The notes below the pieces were generated by a model. That model was given only the letters and a program-made list of their open reading frames with translations, was not told the origin of the DNA and made no database searches. 47,929 nt of DNA from contig CALXOW010000019.1 in assembly GCA_944390115.1 (NCBI GenBank), positions 1-47,929 on the forward strand. The letters run 5' to 3'. The position numbers and the translations under genes are program-made. The stretch is from an uncultured Anaerobiospirillum sp. Lineage in GTDB: Bacteria > Pseudomonadota > Gammaproteobacteria > Enterobacterales > Succinivibrionaceae. Shown in pieces: positions 1 through 7,912 of the stretch (the first letter of the stretch is position 1; each line of letters begins with the position of its first letter).

Positions 1-76
1 GATAGAAAAATTGATAAAAGCTAACTGTCAAGAGCTGAACTCAATTAGGGCATTTCACCACTAATCACAAAGAACC
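1..76 (-). mobile_element. Terminus of an insertion-sequence-like repeat (left window edge)
   Basis: Read on the minus strand, this segment begins GGTTCTTTGTGATTAGTGG at 76 and runs out of the window. The same start, identical over the first 29 bases and similar for about 75, appears on the plus strand at 47855. The two copies differ at roughly ten positions after the identical block, so they are two elements, or the two ends of one type of element, not one sequence read twice. The GG(C/T)TCTTTGT start resembles ISL3-family termini from memory, which is tentative. No transposase is in the window. The repeat begins exactly where the neighbouring ATPase gene loses its family sequence. Confidence 0.7.
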
Positions 77-688
77 TCCGGTAAAGAAGACACAGCGGAA
101 TTTATCTGGGTTTCTTTTGATCGTGCTAAATAAACCCCGCATCAGCAATTTGCAGGCATGAAGCTCTTGCTCGTTATCGTAGTGGTATAGCAGCGGTGCA
201 TCGAACTCATCGATCAGCAGTACGAGGGACTGGTATGGCAGCTGTTCGAGCAGAGCTTTCAATCTTTTTCTAAAGGAGCTCTTATCGGGTATGGTGATTT
301 TATTGCCTGTGCAGAAGTCAGTAATTTCCTCCATTAAGCTCTGTTCAAATTCAGCAATTGTGTCACAGTCCGAGTTGAGCTCATGAAAATCAAGGTGTAG
401 TACTAGATACTGGCCATCATCCTGCCACAGCTGCTCAATGGCTAGTCCCTTAAAGTAGGAATCATGCCCGTCATAAGGCTTAACTCCATGCCGAAACAGC
501 TCCTCTAGGGTCGTAAGCAGCGTACTTTTGCCGAAACGGCGCGGACGGGTCAGAATTTGCGGTATCGTCGTGTTCGCAAGTTTGTACACAAAATCGGTCT
601 TGTCAACGTAGATATGGCCTGCTTGGCGCAGCCCCAAAAACGATTGATTCGCGATAGGCAGTTTGTTTCTTAACGCATCAAAATCCAT
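65..688 (-). pseudogene. AAA-ATPase-like protein (PF09820 type), 3' truncated
   Basis: This is the N-terminal part of the AAA-ATPase-like family that normally carries a C-terminal PD-(D/E)XK-like domain (DUF1703). The family-typical nucleotide loop RPRRFGKSTLLTTL is near residue 48 and the Walker B stretch LVLLIDEFDAPL near 155. The product ends after 207 residues at FFTGGSL, where intact members continue for about 300 more. The last codons and the stop lie inside the terminal repeat (1-76), so the gene was cut by its insertion. The start at 688 is supported by GGGAGG about 8 bases upstream. Members are usually multicopy and of unknown function. I expect this copy to be inactive. Confidence 0.8.
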
Positions 689-1443
689 CCTGACCTCCCG
701 ACCTTAAAGCATCACAGATAGAACCGAGTAAGAGCTATTTCTTTACAATTTTACCATGTTCTGGCAGTGTTACGCCCATTGGAGTTCATTCTAGATGAGC
801 GTATAAACAAGATAAAATGGCGATTTTGCCCTGGTATCAGCTCAGCGCTGAATCGCAAAACTCAAGCTGCACAAACGGCCAAGAACCAAGCATGACGCGG
901 GGTAAAATTAGTGGCGTGCTGCTTGATCTTCTTCAAGCATTTACCTTAACTTCCAGAAATCGTTACACTCAAATGAGCAAACCACGATATTTAAGCCAAT
1001 TCTGACATGTTTTGACAGGTTAACAAGTTGCACTAATATCTGATGGGTTTAAAGTCCGTCTTGTGCCTTGCAAACCGCATAAACATGGTAATTGTAAAAT
1101 CAGCATTTGCTTTTAGTGTAACGATTTCTGGAAGTTAAGGCATTTAGTTCAGCGTCGCAGTCATCCTTGCGCTTTATCGTCTAAAGGGGCTTGCCGGAGC
1201 TCTCAAATTGATAAAGAAGCCTGCGCTGTGGTGGAGTGAGCTCTTGAGACCAGGGTTGCGGTTGTGCGTTGGGCCTGCGTGCTGGGGCTGATTTTGCGGC
1301 AGAGGTCAGATGATGAGGCTGCCCAAGCTTTTGCTGAAAGTCGTTAGACAAAGTGAGGCGGCGCAAGTAAGATAGGGCGCTAGAAGCGCTGTGTGAAGAG
1401 CGCTTTGGCGCTTGGTTTTGGTGGTGCTGGCTAAGGAGTGGAT
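689..1443. other. Intergenic region holding a MITE, no convincing gene
   Basis: Apart from the inverted-repeat element at 944-1140, I see no supported gene here. Short open frames on both strands lack ribosome sites and family-like sequence. The last bases carry the ribosome site AAGGAG (1433-1438) of the following gene. Confidence 0.5.
944..1140. mobile_element. MITE-like element A with 26-bp perfect terminal inverted repeats
   Basis: Bases 944-969 (starting CCTTAACTTCCAGAAATCG) are the exact reverse complement of 1115-1140. The element is flanked by the direct repeat CATTTA (938-943 and 1141-1146), which fits a 6-bp target-site duplication. The 197-bp element has no room for a transposase, so it would be mobilised in trans. 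Its ends share the start CCTTAACTT with the larger element at 47509-47812, although the rest of the two terminal repeats differs. Confidence 0.85.
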
Positions 1444-2136
1444 ATGACCCCGCAAGGCGTGATTTTGCTCGGCTTAGAGCCCAAGGTGGGTAAGACTTAC
1501 TGCTCGATTTTGCTCATTAAGGCCTTACAGCAGGCACGACTTAATCCCGGTTTCTTTAAGCTGGTGGATACGGGTAAGGCTGATCTTAATAAATCTGATG
1601 CCGCGCGTGTTGCACGCGCCTGTCGCTTGCAGCAAGATCCCAGCGAAATGTGCCCCTATGTGCTCAAGCATCCCGGACCTGCTTACTTAGCCGCGCGTAA
1701 AAGCAAGATGCTGATTGCCACCCAAACGCTCTCAGAGCGCTATGGCTGGAACTTTGCGACCCACAGTCATATGGTGGTCGAAGGCTCAGGTGAGGTCATC
1801 ACGCCGCTCATGTTTGAGCCTAACCAAATCCTGCTGCAAGAAGACGTTATCACCCGCCTCAAGCTCTCGGTGATCTTAGTGGTTAAGCTCACCACGGCGG
1901 CTGTGAATATCGCCTCGCTGTCCGTGCACTACCTCAAGACCAACGGCATTAACCCAGTTGGCATCATCGTCAATGGCTATAACGCCCGTTCAGCGGACCA
2001 TCGCGATACTTTAGGCATGATTGAGCGCTTCACCCAAACTAAGATCATCGCTACCGTCGCCCAAGGACAGCAAGCCTTAAACAGCCGGATCCCGCTGCCA
2101 CAGCTTTTTGTGCGCCCAGATCCTCTGGCTTACTAG
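1444..2136 (+). CDS. Divergent dethiobiotin synthetase (BioD) paralog
   Basis: A 230-residue cytoplasmic P-loop protein of the BioD family, which carboxylates 7,8-diaminopelargonate to dethiobiotin using ATP and CO2. By comparison with E. coli BioD, the Walker lysine K17 is in GLEPKVGKT, the catalytic lysine K39 in FKLVDTG, D52 in KSDAAR and E113 in VVEGSG. Two family signatures are altered: GTDTEVGKT has become GLEPKVGKT, and the KLGCINH stretch reads KLTTAAVNI. A second, canonical BioD lies at 17067-17960, so this copy may have changed substrate or partner. The ATG at 1444 is chosen over a GTG at 1438 because AAGGAG lies 5 bases upstream. It converges on the bioBA fusion gene. Confidence 0.8.
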   Translation: MTPQGVILLGLEPKVGKTYCSILLIKALQQARLNPGFFKLVDTGKADLNKSDAARVARACRLQQDPSEMCPYVLKHPGPAYLAARKSKMLIATQTLSERYGWNFATHSHMVVEGSGEVITPLMFEPNQILLQEDVITRLKLSVILVVKLTTAAVNIASLSVHYLKTNGINPVGIIVNGYNARSADHRDTLGMIERFTQTKIIATVAQGQQALNSRIPLPQLFVRPDPLAY

Positions 2137-2242
2137 GCCTCGCCTTTTTCTTGGCTCTGCGTGTTACCAATGCGCTTTAAGCCCATTGCGGCGGTCATGC
2201 TGCGTCAGCCTGCCTGTTCTCTTGGGTGGGCTTACAGCAAGG

Positions 2243-2268
2243 CGCCCCAGTTCTGAGGAGCTGGGGCG
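2243..2268. terminator. Hairpin between convergent bioD paralog and bioBA
   Basis: CGCCCCAG (2243-2250) pairs with CTGGGGCG (2261-2268) across a 10-base loop, between two convergent genes. On the plus strand it is followed by TCTTGGCTTT. The T-tract is weak on both strands, so termination is inferred from position. Confidence 0.55.
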
Positions 2269-2302
2269 TCTTGGCTTTAGGGTTTAGCTGCGTTTTGCTC
2301 GG

Positions 2303-5038
2303 CTAGACCGCGCTGTCAAAAGGACTGCGCTGGTGGGCGTTAAGCTGCGGCAGCTCACCTGTGGTTAGGCGCAAGGCGATATTGCTCAGAGCCTCGGTGA
2401 GCCACTTGAGCTCAGGTTCTGGCATGGTGAGCGCAGGCATGGTGTAGAGCAAATTGCCCATTGGGCGCAGCCAGACGCGCTCTTGGTAGCACAGATACTC
2501 CACGGTCTCGACCGGTACCTTGTGCTCAAACTCAACTACGCCAATTGCACCAAATGCTCTAATGCTCTTAATCGGGTTGGCTAAAGTTTGTTCACCTTGG
2601 GCTAGAGCTTGGTAGCGCTGAGCTAAGTTGCCTAAAGCGTCCTTGAGGCCTTGGGCGACTGTGCTGACATGAGCTAAGACCTGATGCGTCTCAAGGTAAT
2701 CAACCGCTGCGCAAGCGACGGCGCATGCGAGCGGATTGGCCATAAAGGTCGGGCCATGCATAAAGACGTTCGGGCCATAGGCACTGGTACTAATGGCTTG
2801 CGCCACGTGCTTGGTGCACAGCACGGCCGATAAGGTCATGTAACCACCAGTTAAGCCCTTGCCTAAGAGCATGAGGTCTGGGGTGAGCTGGGCGTGCTCG
2901 CAGGCGAACATCTTGCCGGTGCGCCCAAAGCCGGTGGCAATCTCATCGCAGATCAGCAGAATATCGTGCTTACGGCAGAGCGCGGCGACCGCTGTGAGGA
3001 CTTCAGGGGCGTAGAAGTTCATACCACCCGCGCCTTGCACGATCGGCTCTAGGATGACCGCTGCCAGCTGGTCCTTAAGTGCGTCGATTTGGGCGGTGAA
3101 CTCAGGAATGAGCGGCGCGGGAGCCGGGGCTTGCTTGATTAAGAGCTCAGTTTCTGGGAAGCGGGGCAAGTGGTCAGCGGCAAAGTAGCGCTGGTACTTG
3201 CTCGCGTGGAAGAGCTCGTGCATGCCACTTGGGTCACTGACCGACATTGCGTTCCAAGTATCGCCGTGGTAGCCGCCGGTAAAGGTCAAGAAGCTGTTGC
3301 GCTCTGGCCTGCCTTGGGCGACTTGGTATTGCAGCGCCATCTTGAGCGCCACTTCGGTGGCCACGGAACCCGAGTCAGCGTAGAAGATATGCTCCATACC
3401 AGGAAGCAAGTTAAGGAGCTTCTGGCCGAGGTTGATCGCCGGGTCATGGGTAAAGCCCGCAAACATGACATGCGCCAGCTGTTGCACCTGGTCGGTGAGG
3501 GCTTGGTTAAGCTCAGGGAGGTTGTAGCCTAAATTGCAGCACCACCACGATGACATGCCATCGATGAGGTCGGTGCCGTCCTCCAGCTTTAAGGTCACCC
3601 CTTGGGCTGACTTCACCTTAAGTGCTGGAAGTGGGGCTTGGGCCGAGGTGTACGGGTGCCACAGATGCTTGCGGTCAAATTCCGGGCACAGGCGCTCCTT
3701 GATATGGTGCCAGGCCGCACCTTCCGGGCTTTCGGCCGAGCTCTCGTCCGTGTTCTCTGGGGTAGAGTCAACACTGGTTTCCTGAGATGCTGTCACCTGG
3801 GCGGGCGCTGCGTCACTCAAGGACGCACTGGCCGAGTGAGCAATCGGCTGGTCTTTGAGGCGCGTAAACTCAGGCTCAGGTGGAAGCTCGTAGTTTTGGG
3901 CAAATAAGGCGCGGTCTTGGGCGATGGTGCTTCCTGTGGTCGTGAGCAGGTCTCCAGTGATCGCGGCATTCATCGCGGCCGCAGTCGTTTGGGCAATCAG
4001 CTCTTGGGATAAGAGGATACGACCTCCGGCCCAGCGCAGATATGCGATAGGGTTGAGTAGGCGCATCAGATAAATGGTGCGCTTGACCTCGTCCTCACTG
4101 AGCTGGGCTTGGTGCTCGAGCGGAGTGCCGGGAATTGGGTGCAGGAAGTTAAGCGGAATGGACTTGATGCCCAGCTGCCGTAAGGTCTTGGCCAGCTCCA
4201 AGCGCTGCTCCATGCTCTCGCCCATATTGAATAGGGCACCCGAGCAGACCTCTAAGCCTAACTCGTGGGCATGCTGTAAGACCGCTAATTTGTCGGCAAA
4301 GCTGTGAGTGGTGCAAACTTGCGCAAAGTAGCTCGGGGCTGTCTCCAGATTGCAGTGATAGCGCACCACGCCGTGCTCTTTGAGCGCGCTGAGCTGCTCC
4401 TTAGTCACTAAACCTAAGGAGACGCAGAGCTTGATGGGGCAGCTTGCTTTGATGGTATCGATGATGGTCAGAATCTGCGCAAACTCTTTGGAGCTTGGGG
4501 CACGGCCACTGGCTACTAAAGAATAGAACTCCACCCCGTGGGCGTAATAGTCCTGGGCCTCCTGTAAACACTCTTGCGGGCTTTTGAGCTCGTAGGCGCT
4601 GACTTTAGTGTCGTAGTGCTTGGATTGCGCGCACCACTTGCAGTCCTCGCTGCATTTGCCGGACTTGACGTTGGTGATCGAGCACAGGCTTGCCTGGCGC
4701 GGTGCGCACTCAACCGAGATAATTTGGGCGGCTGCCTCAAGCTCGGCGAGGTCGCCTTGTAACAGCCAGGCTTTGAGGGCGGGATCTTCTAAGATGAGGT
4801 CAAGGTCTTGAGCCGGGGCGCTGATGAGCGTCGGGATAAATTGTGCGCCTGCACCTAAGACGGGCGCCTGGTGCTCAATACGGGCTTTGAGCTCTTGCCA
4901 GTAAGCTTGTTGCTCTAAGGTCAGGGCGCTTAAGTTGAGCTGCTGCGCGTTTTGGGCCTCACGCCATGGGTGGCACCGGTCTTCAGGCTGGCACTTACCT
5001 TCAGTTGCGGGCAAGGAGAAATGAGTTGGTGTGGTCAT
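2303..5038 (-). CDS. bioBA: Biotin synthase-DAPA aminotransferase fusion (BioB-BioA)
   Basis: One uninterrupted 911-residue reading frame joins two normally separate enzymes. Residues about 1-385 are biotin synthase: the radical-SAM cluster motif CSEDCKWC gives cysteines 129, 133 and 136, followed by the typical VASGR, CNLET and LNFLHPIPGTPLE stretches. An Ala/Ser/Glu-rich linker (about 390-445) follows. Residues about 450-911 are PLP-dependent adenosylmethionine-8-amino-7-oxononanoate aminotransferase: WHPYTS, DGMSSWW, GGYHGDTW, CDEIATGFGRTG and the Schiff-base lysine K727 in LLGKGLTGG. The fused order is the last step before the third-last, with BioD acting between them. AAAGGAGG six bases upstream sets the start at 5038; 22 further in-frame codons upstream lack a ribosome site. 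Transcribed divergently from bioF. Confidence 0.93.
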   Translation of the reverse strand: MTTPTHFSLPATEGKCQPEDRCHPWREAQNAQQLNLSALTLEQQAYWQELKARIEHQAPVLGAGAQFIPTLISAPAQDLDLILEDPALKAWLLQGDLAELEAAAQIISVECAPRQASLCSITNVKSGKCSEDCKWCAQSKHYDTKVSAYELKSPQECLQEAQDYYAHGVEFYSLVASGRAPSSKEFAQILTIIDTIKASCPIKLCVSLGLVTKEQLSALKEHGVVRYHCNLETAPSYFAQVCTTHSFADKLAVLQHAHELGLEVCSGALFNMGESMEQRLELAKTLRQLGIKSIPLNFLHPIPGTPLEHQAQLSEDEVKRTIYLMRLLNPIAYLRWAGGRILLSQELIAQTTAAAMNAAITGDLLTTTGSTIAQDRALFAQNYELPPEPEFTRLKDQPIAHSASASLSDAAPAQVTASQETSVDSTPENTDESSAESPEGAAWHHIKERLCPEFDRKHLWHPYTSAQAPLPALKVKSAQGVTLKLEDGTDLIDGMSSWWCCNLGYNLPELNQALTDQVQQLAHVMFAGFTHDPAINLGQKLLNLLPGMEHIFYADSGSVATEVALKMALQYQVAQGRPERNSFLTFTGGYHGDTWNAMSVSDPSGMHELFHASKYQRYFAADHLPRFPETELLIKQAPAPAPLIPEFTAQIDALKDQLAAVILEPIVQGAGGMNFYAPEVLTAVAALCRKHDILLICDEIATGFGRTGKMFACEHAQLTPDLMLLGKGLTGGYMTLSAVLCTKHVAQAISTSAYGPNVFMHGPTFMANPLACAVACAAVDYLETHQVLAHVSTVAQGLKDALGNLAQRYQALAQGEQTLANPIKSIRAFGAIGVVEFEHKVPVETVEYLCYQERVWLRPMGNLLYTMPALTMPEPELKWLTEALSNIALRLTTGELPQLNAHQRSPFDSAV

Positions 5039-5130
5039 GGGCCCTCCTTTCATAAGTTGAAGAAATCCGTATCTTAGCACGCAGAGAAAGCGCCCCAGTG
5101 GCAACTGCGCAAATGGCGCAAGCTCGCCCC

Positions 5131-5190
5131 TGTGCGCCAGGTCATTCTTATGGCGTAAGCAGTGCGCCAGGACACTTTCATGGCGTAAGG
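5131..5190. promoter_or_regulatory. Tandem palindromic repeats in the divergent bioBA/bioF promoter region
   Basis: Two adjacent 30-bp blocks (5131-5160 and 5161-5190) share the 28-mer beginning GTGCGCCAGG and ending ATGGCGTAAG, with 4 differences. Each block is itself an imperfect palindrome, TGCGCCA-N11-TGGCGTA. A related half-site, ATGGCGCAAG, lies just upstream at 5113-5122. The differences fall in the spacer, as expected for a protein-binding site. The sequence does not resemble the BirA operator (TTGTAAACC type) or the BioR and BioQ sites. It may be the operator that coordinates both biotin operons. Confidence 0.55.
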
Positions 5191-5243
5191 TCGCTCCAGC
5201 AGGGGCGGGCGGCTGATTTAGCGTGGAGCGGCGTGCGGTCGGC

Positions 5244-5249
5244 TATAAT
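5244..5249 (+). promoter_or_regulatory. Candidate -10 element for bioF
   Basis: A perfect TATAAT lies 36 bases upstream of the bioF start. No good -35 box is found at 16-18 bases, which would fit an activated or operator-controlled promoter. Confidence 0.5.
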
Positions 5250-5284
5250 GGAATTAGCGTTTTCATTTTTGGTCGGGAGCGGTC

Positions 5285-6685
5285 ATGTCCTTATATCAGC
5301 GTCTTGAGCAAGCACTTGCCGCGCGCGAGCGCGACGGCACTTTGCGCGAATTACCACTGGTGTCCTATAGTGATAATCGCATTGTGCTCGATGCCCAGTC
5401 GTATCTTGATCTCTCCAGTAATGATTACTTGGGCGTGGCACGCGACCCTAAGTACATCAGGACCTTCCTTAACACTATGCTCGACACTGAGCGCAGTGGC
5501 AGTGAGTTCGCGGGCCGTTTCTTGATGAGCGGAATCAGAGCCGGATCTACCGGTTCGCGCCTTCTAACCGGCAACCACTCATTTTTCTTCTACGTCGAAG
5601 AGCTCATCGCCTCGCTCTATAACCGCGACCAGCCGGAGGCTGAGTCTAGTCCTGTCGGTGCTGCTGACTTAGGCACGAAGGCCTCTGATTTAGGGGAGCG
5701 TACCTCTGATTTTGGGACCGCAGATTTAGGGGCGGGCGCGGTCAGGGCGGCGCCGTCAACTGGTATCGAGATGTCTGCTGCTAAGGATGCTGAGGCAGCT
5801 GAGCCGTGGGTCAGCCTGTATTTAAGCTCGGGTTTTGAGGCCAATGTGGGTATCTTGTCGACCTTATTTGGCAAGCACGACTTGCTCTTGGTTGATAAGC
5901 TGGCGCATGCCTCGATTATCGACGGCATGTTAAAGAGCGAGGCTAAGGCGCTGCGCTATCGCCACAACGATATGGAGCATTTGGCGGCGCTCTTGGAGGC
6001 GCATGCGGGCTCGTATGAGAACGTCTGCATCGTGACCGAGTCGGTCTTTAGCATGGATGGCGACCAAGCAAAGCTCTCTGAGATGGTGGCGCTTAAGCAG
6101 CGCTACCCTAATGTGCTGCTCTACGTCGATGAAGCTCATAGCTTTGGCCTCTTTGGGGATAGCGGCTTGGGGCTATGTGAGGAGCAGGGACTATTGTCCT
6201 CAGTTGATTTTCTCATGTGCACCTTAAGTAAGGCTATTGGCTCATATGGGGCGTTCTTACTGTGCAAGCCCGTGGTCAAGAACTACTTGGTGAACTTCAT
6301 GCGGCCCTTGATCTACAGTACAGCGCTGCCTGCGGTTAATATCTCGTTTTCGCTCTATATCTTGGGTTTGCTCCACTCGTCGTCCTTGCAGGCCAAGCGC
6401 CTTTATCTGCGCAAGATCACCGCCTATTTACACAGCAATCTGCGCGAAATTGGCCTGACCCCATCGCACAGCCAGATTCAGCCCCTGATCACCGGAGATA
6501 ACGATAAGGCGGCCTTGGCCTATAGTGCTTTTAAGCGCGCAGGCATGCTCGCCATGCCAATTCGCTATCCTACTGTGCCTAAAGGTCAGGCGCGTCTGCG
6601 CTTAGCCTTGAGCTCGTGCCTGTTAATTGATGATATCGACCGCATCACGCGCGTCATCGCGCACTGCCGCCACCTTTTTGTTTAA
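5285..6685 (+). CDS. bioF: 8-amino-7-oxononanoate synthase (BioF) with internal insertion
   Basis: A PLP-dependent alpha-oxoamine synthase that condenses pimeloyl-ACP with L-alanine, the first step of biotin ring assembly. Signatures are LDLSSNDYLG (41-50), STGSRLLTGNH, the VDEAHSFGLFG stretch (281-291) and the PLP lysine K316 in LSKAIGSYG. At 466 residues it is about 80 longer than E. coli BioF. Most of the excess is a low-complexity insert at about residues 115-174 with repeated DLG/DFG units, placed between the N-terminal helix region and the LYLSSGFEAN core. It is followed at 99 bases by the first bioG and heads the bioF-bioG-bioG2-bioC series. The start is supported by GGGAG upstream. 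Confidence 0.93.
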   Translation: MSLYQRLEQALAARERDGTLRELPLVSYSDNRIVLDAQSYLDLSSNDYLGVARDPKYIRTFLNTMLDTERSGSEFAGRFLMSGIRAGSTGSRLLTGNHSFFFYVEELIASLYNRDQPEAESSPVGAADLGTKASDLGERTSDFGTADLGAGAVRAAPSTGIEMSAAKDAEAAEPWVSLYLSSGFEANVGILSTLFGKHDLLLVDKLAHASIIDGMLKSEAKALRYRHNDMEHLAALLEAHAGSYENVCIVTESVFSMDGDQAKLSEMVALKQRYPNVLLYVDEAHSFGLFGDSGLGLCEEQGLLSSVDFLMCTLSKAIGSYGAFLLCKPVVKNYLVNFMRPLIYSTALPAVNISFSLYILGLLHSSSLQAKRLYLRKITAYLHSNLREIGLTPSHSQIQPLITGDNDKAALAYSAFKRAGMLAMPIRYPTVPKGQARLRLALSSCLLIDDIDRITRVIAHCRHLFV

Positions 6686-6784
6686 GCCATCTGTTCATTT
6701 AGGCCACCCGTTCGTTGCGCGCCAGGGCCTATGGCGCCGCTAGCTGTGGCGCCCATTACGCCACTACTTTGAGAGAAGCTTGCC

Positions 6785-7900
6785 ATGTACTTGGAGTACG
6801 TCACTGAGAAAAAAGTCGACAAAAGTCGAGAAACGATTGTGCCGGCGTTTAAGCCTAAGGCACGTATCTTTGTGTGCGGCTTTGGCCAAACACGCCAGAG
6901 CTGGGCTGAAGCCTTGCGCTCGTGGCGCAAAAAGCTCAAGGGTAAAGCTTTTGACGGTGACCTCTACGTTGCAGCTGGCTTTGGCGAGGATATCCTCGAG
7001 TCGCGCGATGAAACCTTCTGCGATTATCCGCACAACTATTACAGCGGCGATGCTGAAATCTACGATTTTGAAGAAGAGACGCTGGCCGATGCTCTGTGTG
7101 ACTCTTATCGGGAGTGGTTGGCGCACTACGACACGATTGAGATTGTGGCCCATAGCTTTGGCGTGCGCCTGGCGGCCTATATCATCAACTCTTTCCCTGA
7201 GGAGTGGTTGAAAACTAAGACCATTCGCGGTATTGCCCTAGCCGGTACCGTGACGGCGGTCGGTGATGGCGTGGGCGTACCTGAGGAGAATTGGGGGCGA
7301 ACGCTCGATGGCTTGAGTGTGGCGACGATGGAGCAGTTCTATTTGAATTTGTTTAATACCCCAGAGAGCTACTTCAACCTGCGTGGCTTTCCGGGCTCGG
7401 TGTACAGTGCGCGCAAGCGTCAGAACCCATTTCGGACTCAAACGGAGTTTAAAGAACGGCTGCTCGCGTGTACTCTGACCAATTTAGATATCAAGTACGC
7501 TGATCTGGCCACTGACGTGTGCTATAAATCAGCCCGCAGTTACCTCTTCTATCGCCCAAGCTCGGTGATGCGCGATATGACAGGCTGGTCTTATTGCAGC
7601 CAAAAAGAGCAGCGCATGATGCTCTTGAGCGCGGAAATGTGCTTCCCGCGTGTGGCTCCCCTGGGAGCCTTAGGTCGCAGCCGCTTTGATCAGTGCTTTA
7701 AGCTCCACTATGCCTATAGTGATGACTTGATTTGCCCCGCTGAAGCGATTCAAGGCGATTTAACTCAGGCCGGAGTTACGGGCTCTGAAGTGCGTGAGCT
7801 CAAGTGCCCGCACCTCAATGTGGGGCAGATATGTGAGCTCCTGTTAGAGCCAAATCATCCTGATTGGGAGCACGTCGGTGCCCTGATCGCCGCAGCATAG
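6785..7900 (+). CDS. bioG: BioG-like pimeloyl-ACP methyl ester esterase (catalytically intact)
   Basis: An alpha/beta-hydrolase of the BioG family (DUF452), which removes the methyl group that BioC adds, releasing pimeloyl-ACP for BioF. The oxyanion-side motif FVCGFGQTRQSW (29-40) matches the FAGWGT region of BioG. The nucleophile elbow IVAHSFGVR gives Ser124. Candidate acid residues are Asp313/314 in YSDDLICP and the histidine is His343 in CPHLN. The segment IALAGTVTAV-GVP matches the VNGTGLPCDD-GIP region. At 371 residues it is clearly longer than typical BioG (about 215-260), with extra sequence around residues 195-300. Twelve bases separate it from a paralog. Assignment rests on motifs plus the bio operon context. 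Confidence 0.82.
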   Translation: MYLEYVTEKKVDKSRETIVPAFKPKARIFVCGFGQTRQSWAEALRSWRKKLKGKAFDGDLYVAAGFGEDILESRDETFCDYPHNYYSGDAEIYDFEEETLADALCDSYREWLAHYDTIEIVAHSFGVRLAAYIINSFPEEWLKTKTIRGIALAGTVTAVGDGVGVPEENWGRTLDGLSVATMEQFYLNLFNTPESYFNLRGFPGSVYSARKRQNPFRTQTEFKERLLACTLTNLDIKYADLATDVCYKSARSYLFYRPSSVMRDMTGWSYCSQKEQRMMLLSAEMCFPRVAPLGALGRSRFDQCFKLHYAYSDDLICPAEAIQGDLTQAGVTGSEVRELKCPHLNVGQICELLLEPNHPDWEHVGALIAAA

Positions 7901-7912
7901 TAGGAGATTGTT

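Noticed and set aside
1181-1366. A 61-codon minus-strand frame before the BioD paralog
   Set aside because: No ribosome site and no recognisable family; antisense to the leader of the next gene.
3170-4811. Several plus-strand open frames of 60-120 codons inside the bioBA gene
   Set aside because: They are antisense shadows of a gene with strong domain evidence and lack ribosome sites.
5039-5284. A BirA-type operator in the bio promoter region
   Set aside because: No TTGTAAACC/GGTTTACAA-like inverted repeat is present; a different tandem palindrome is.
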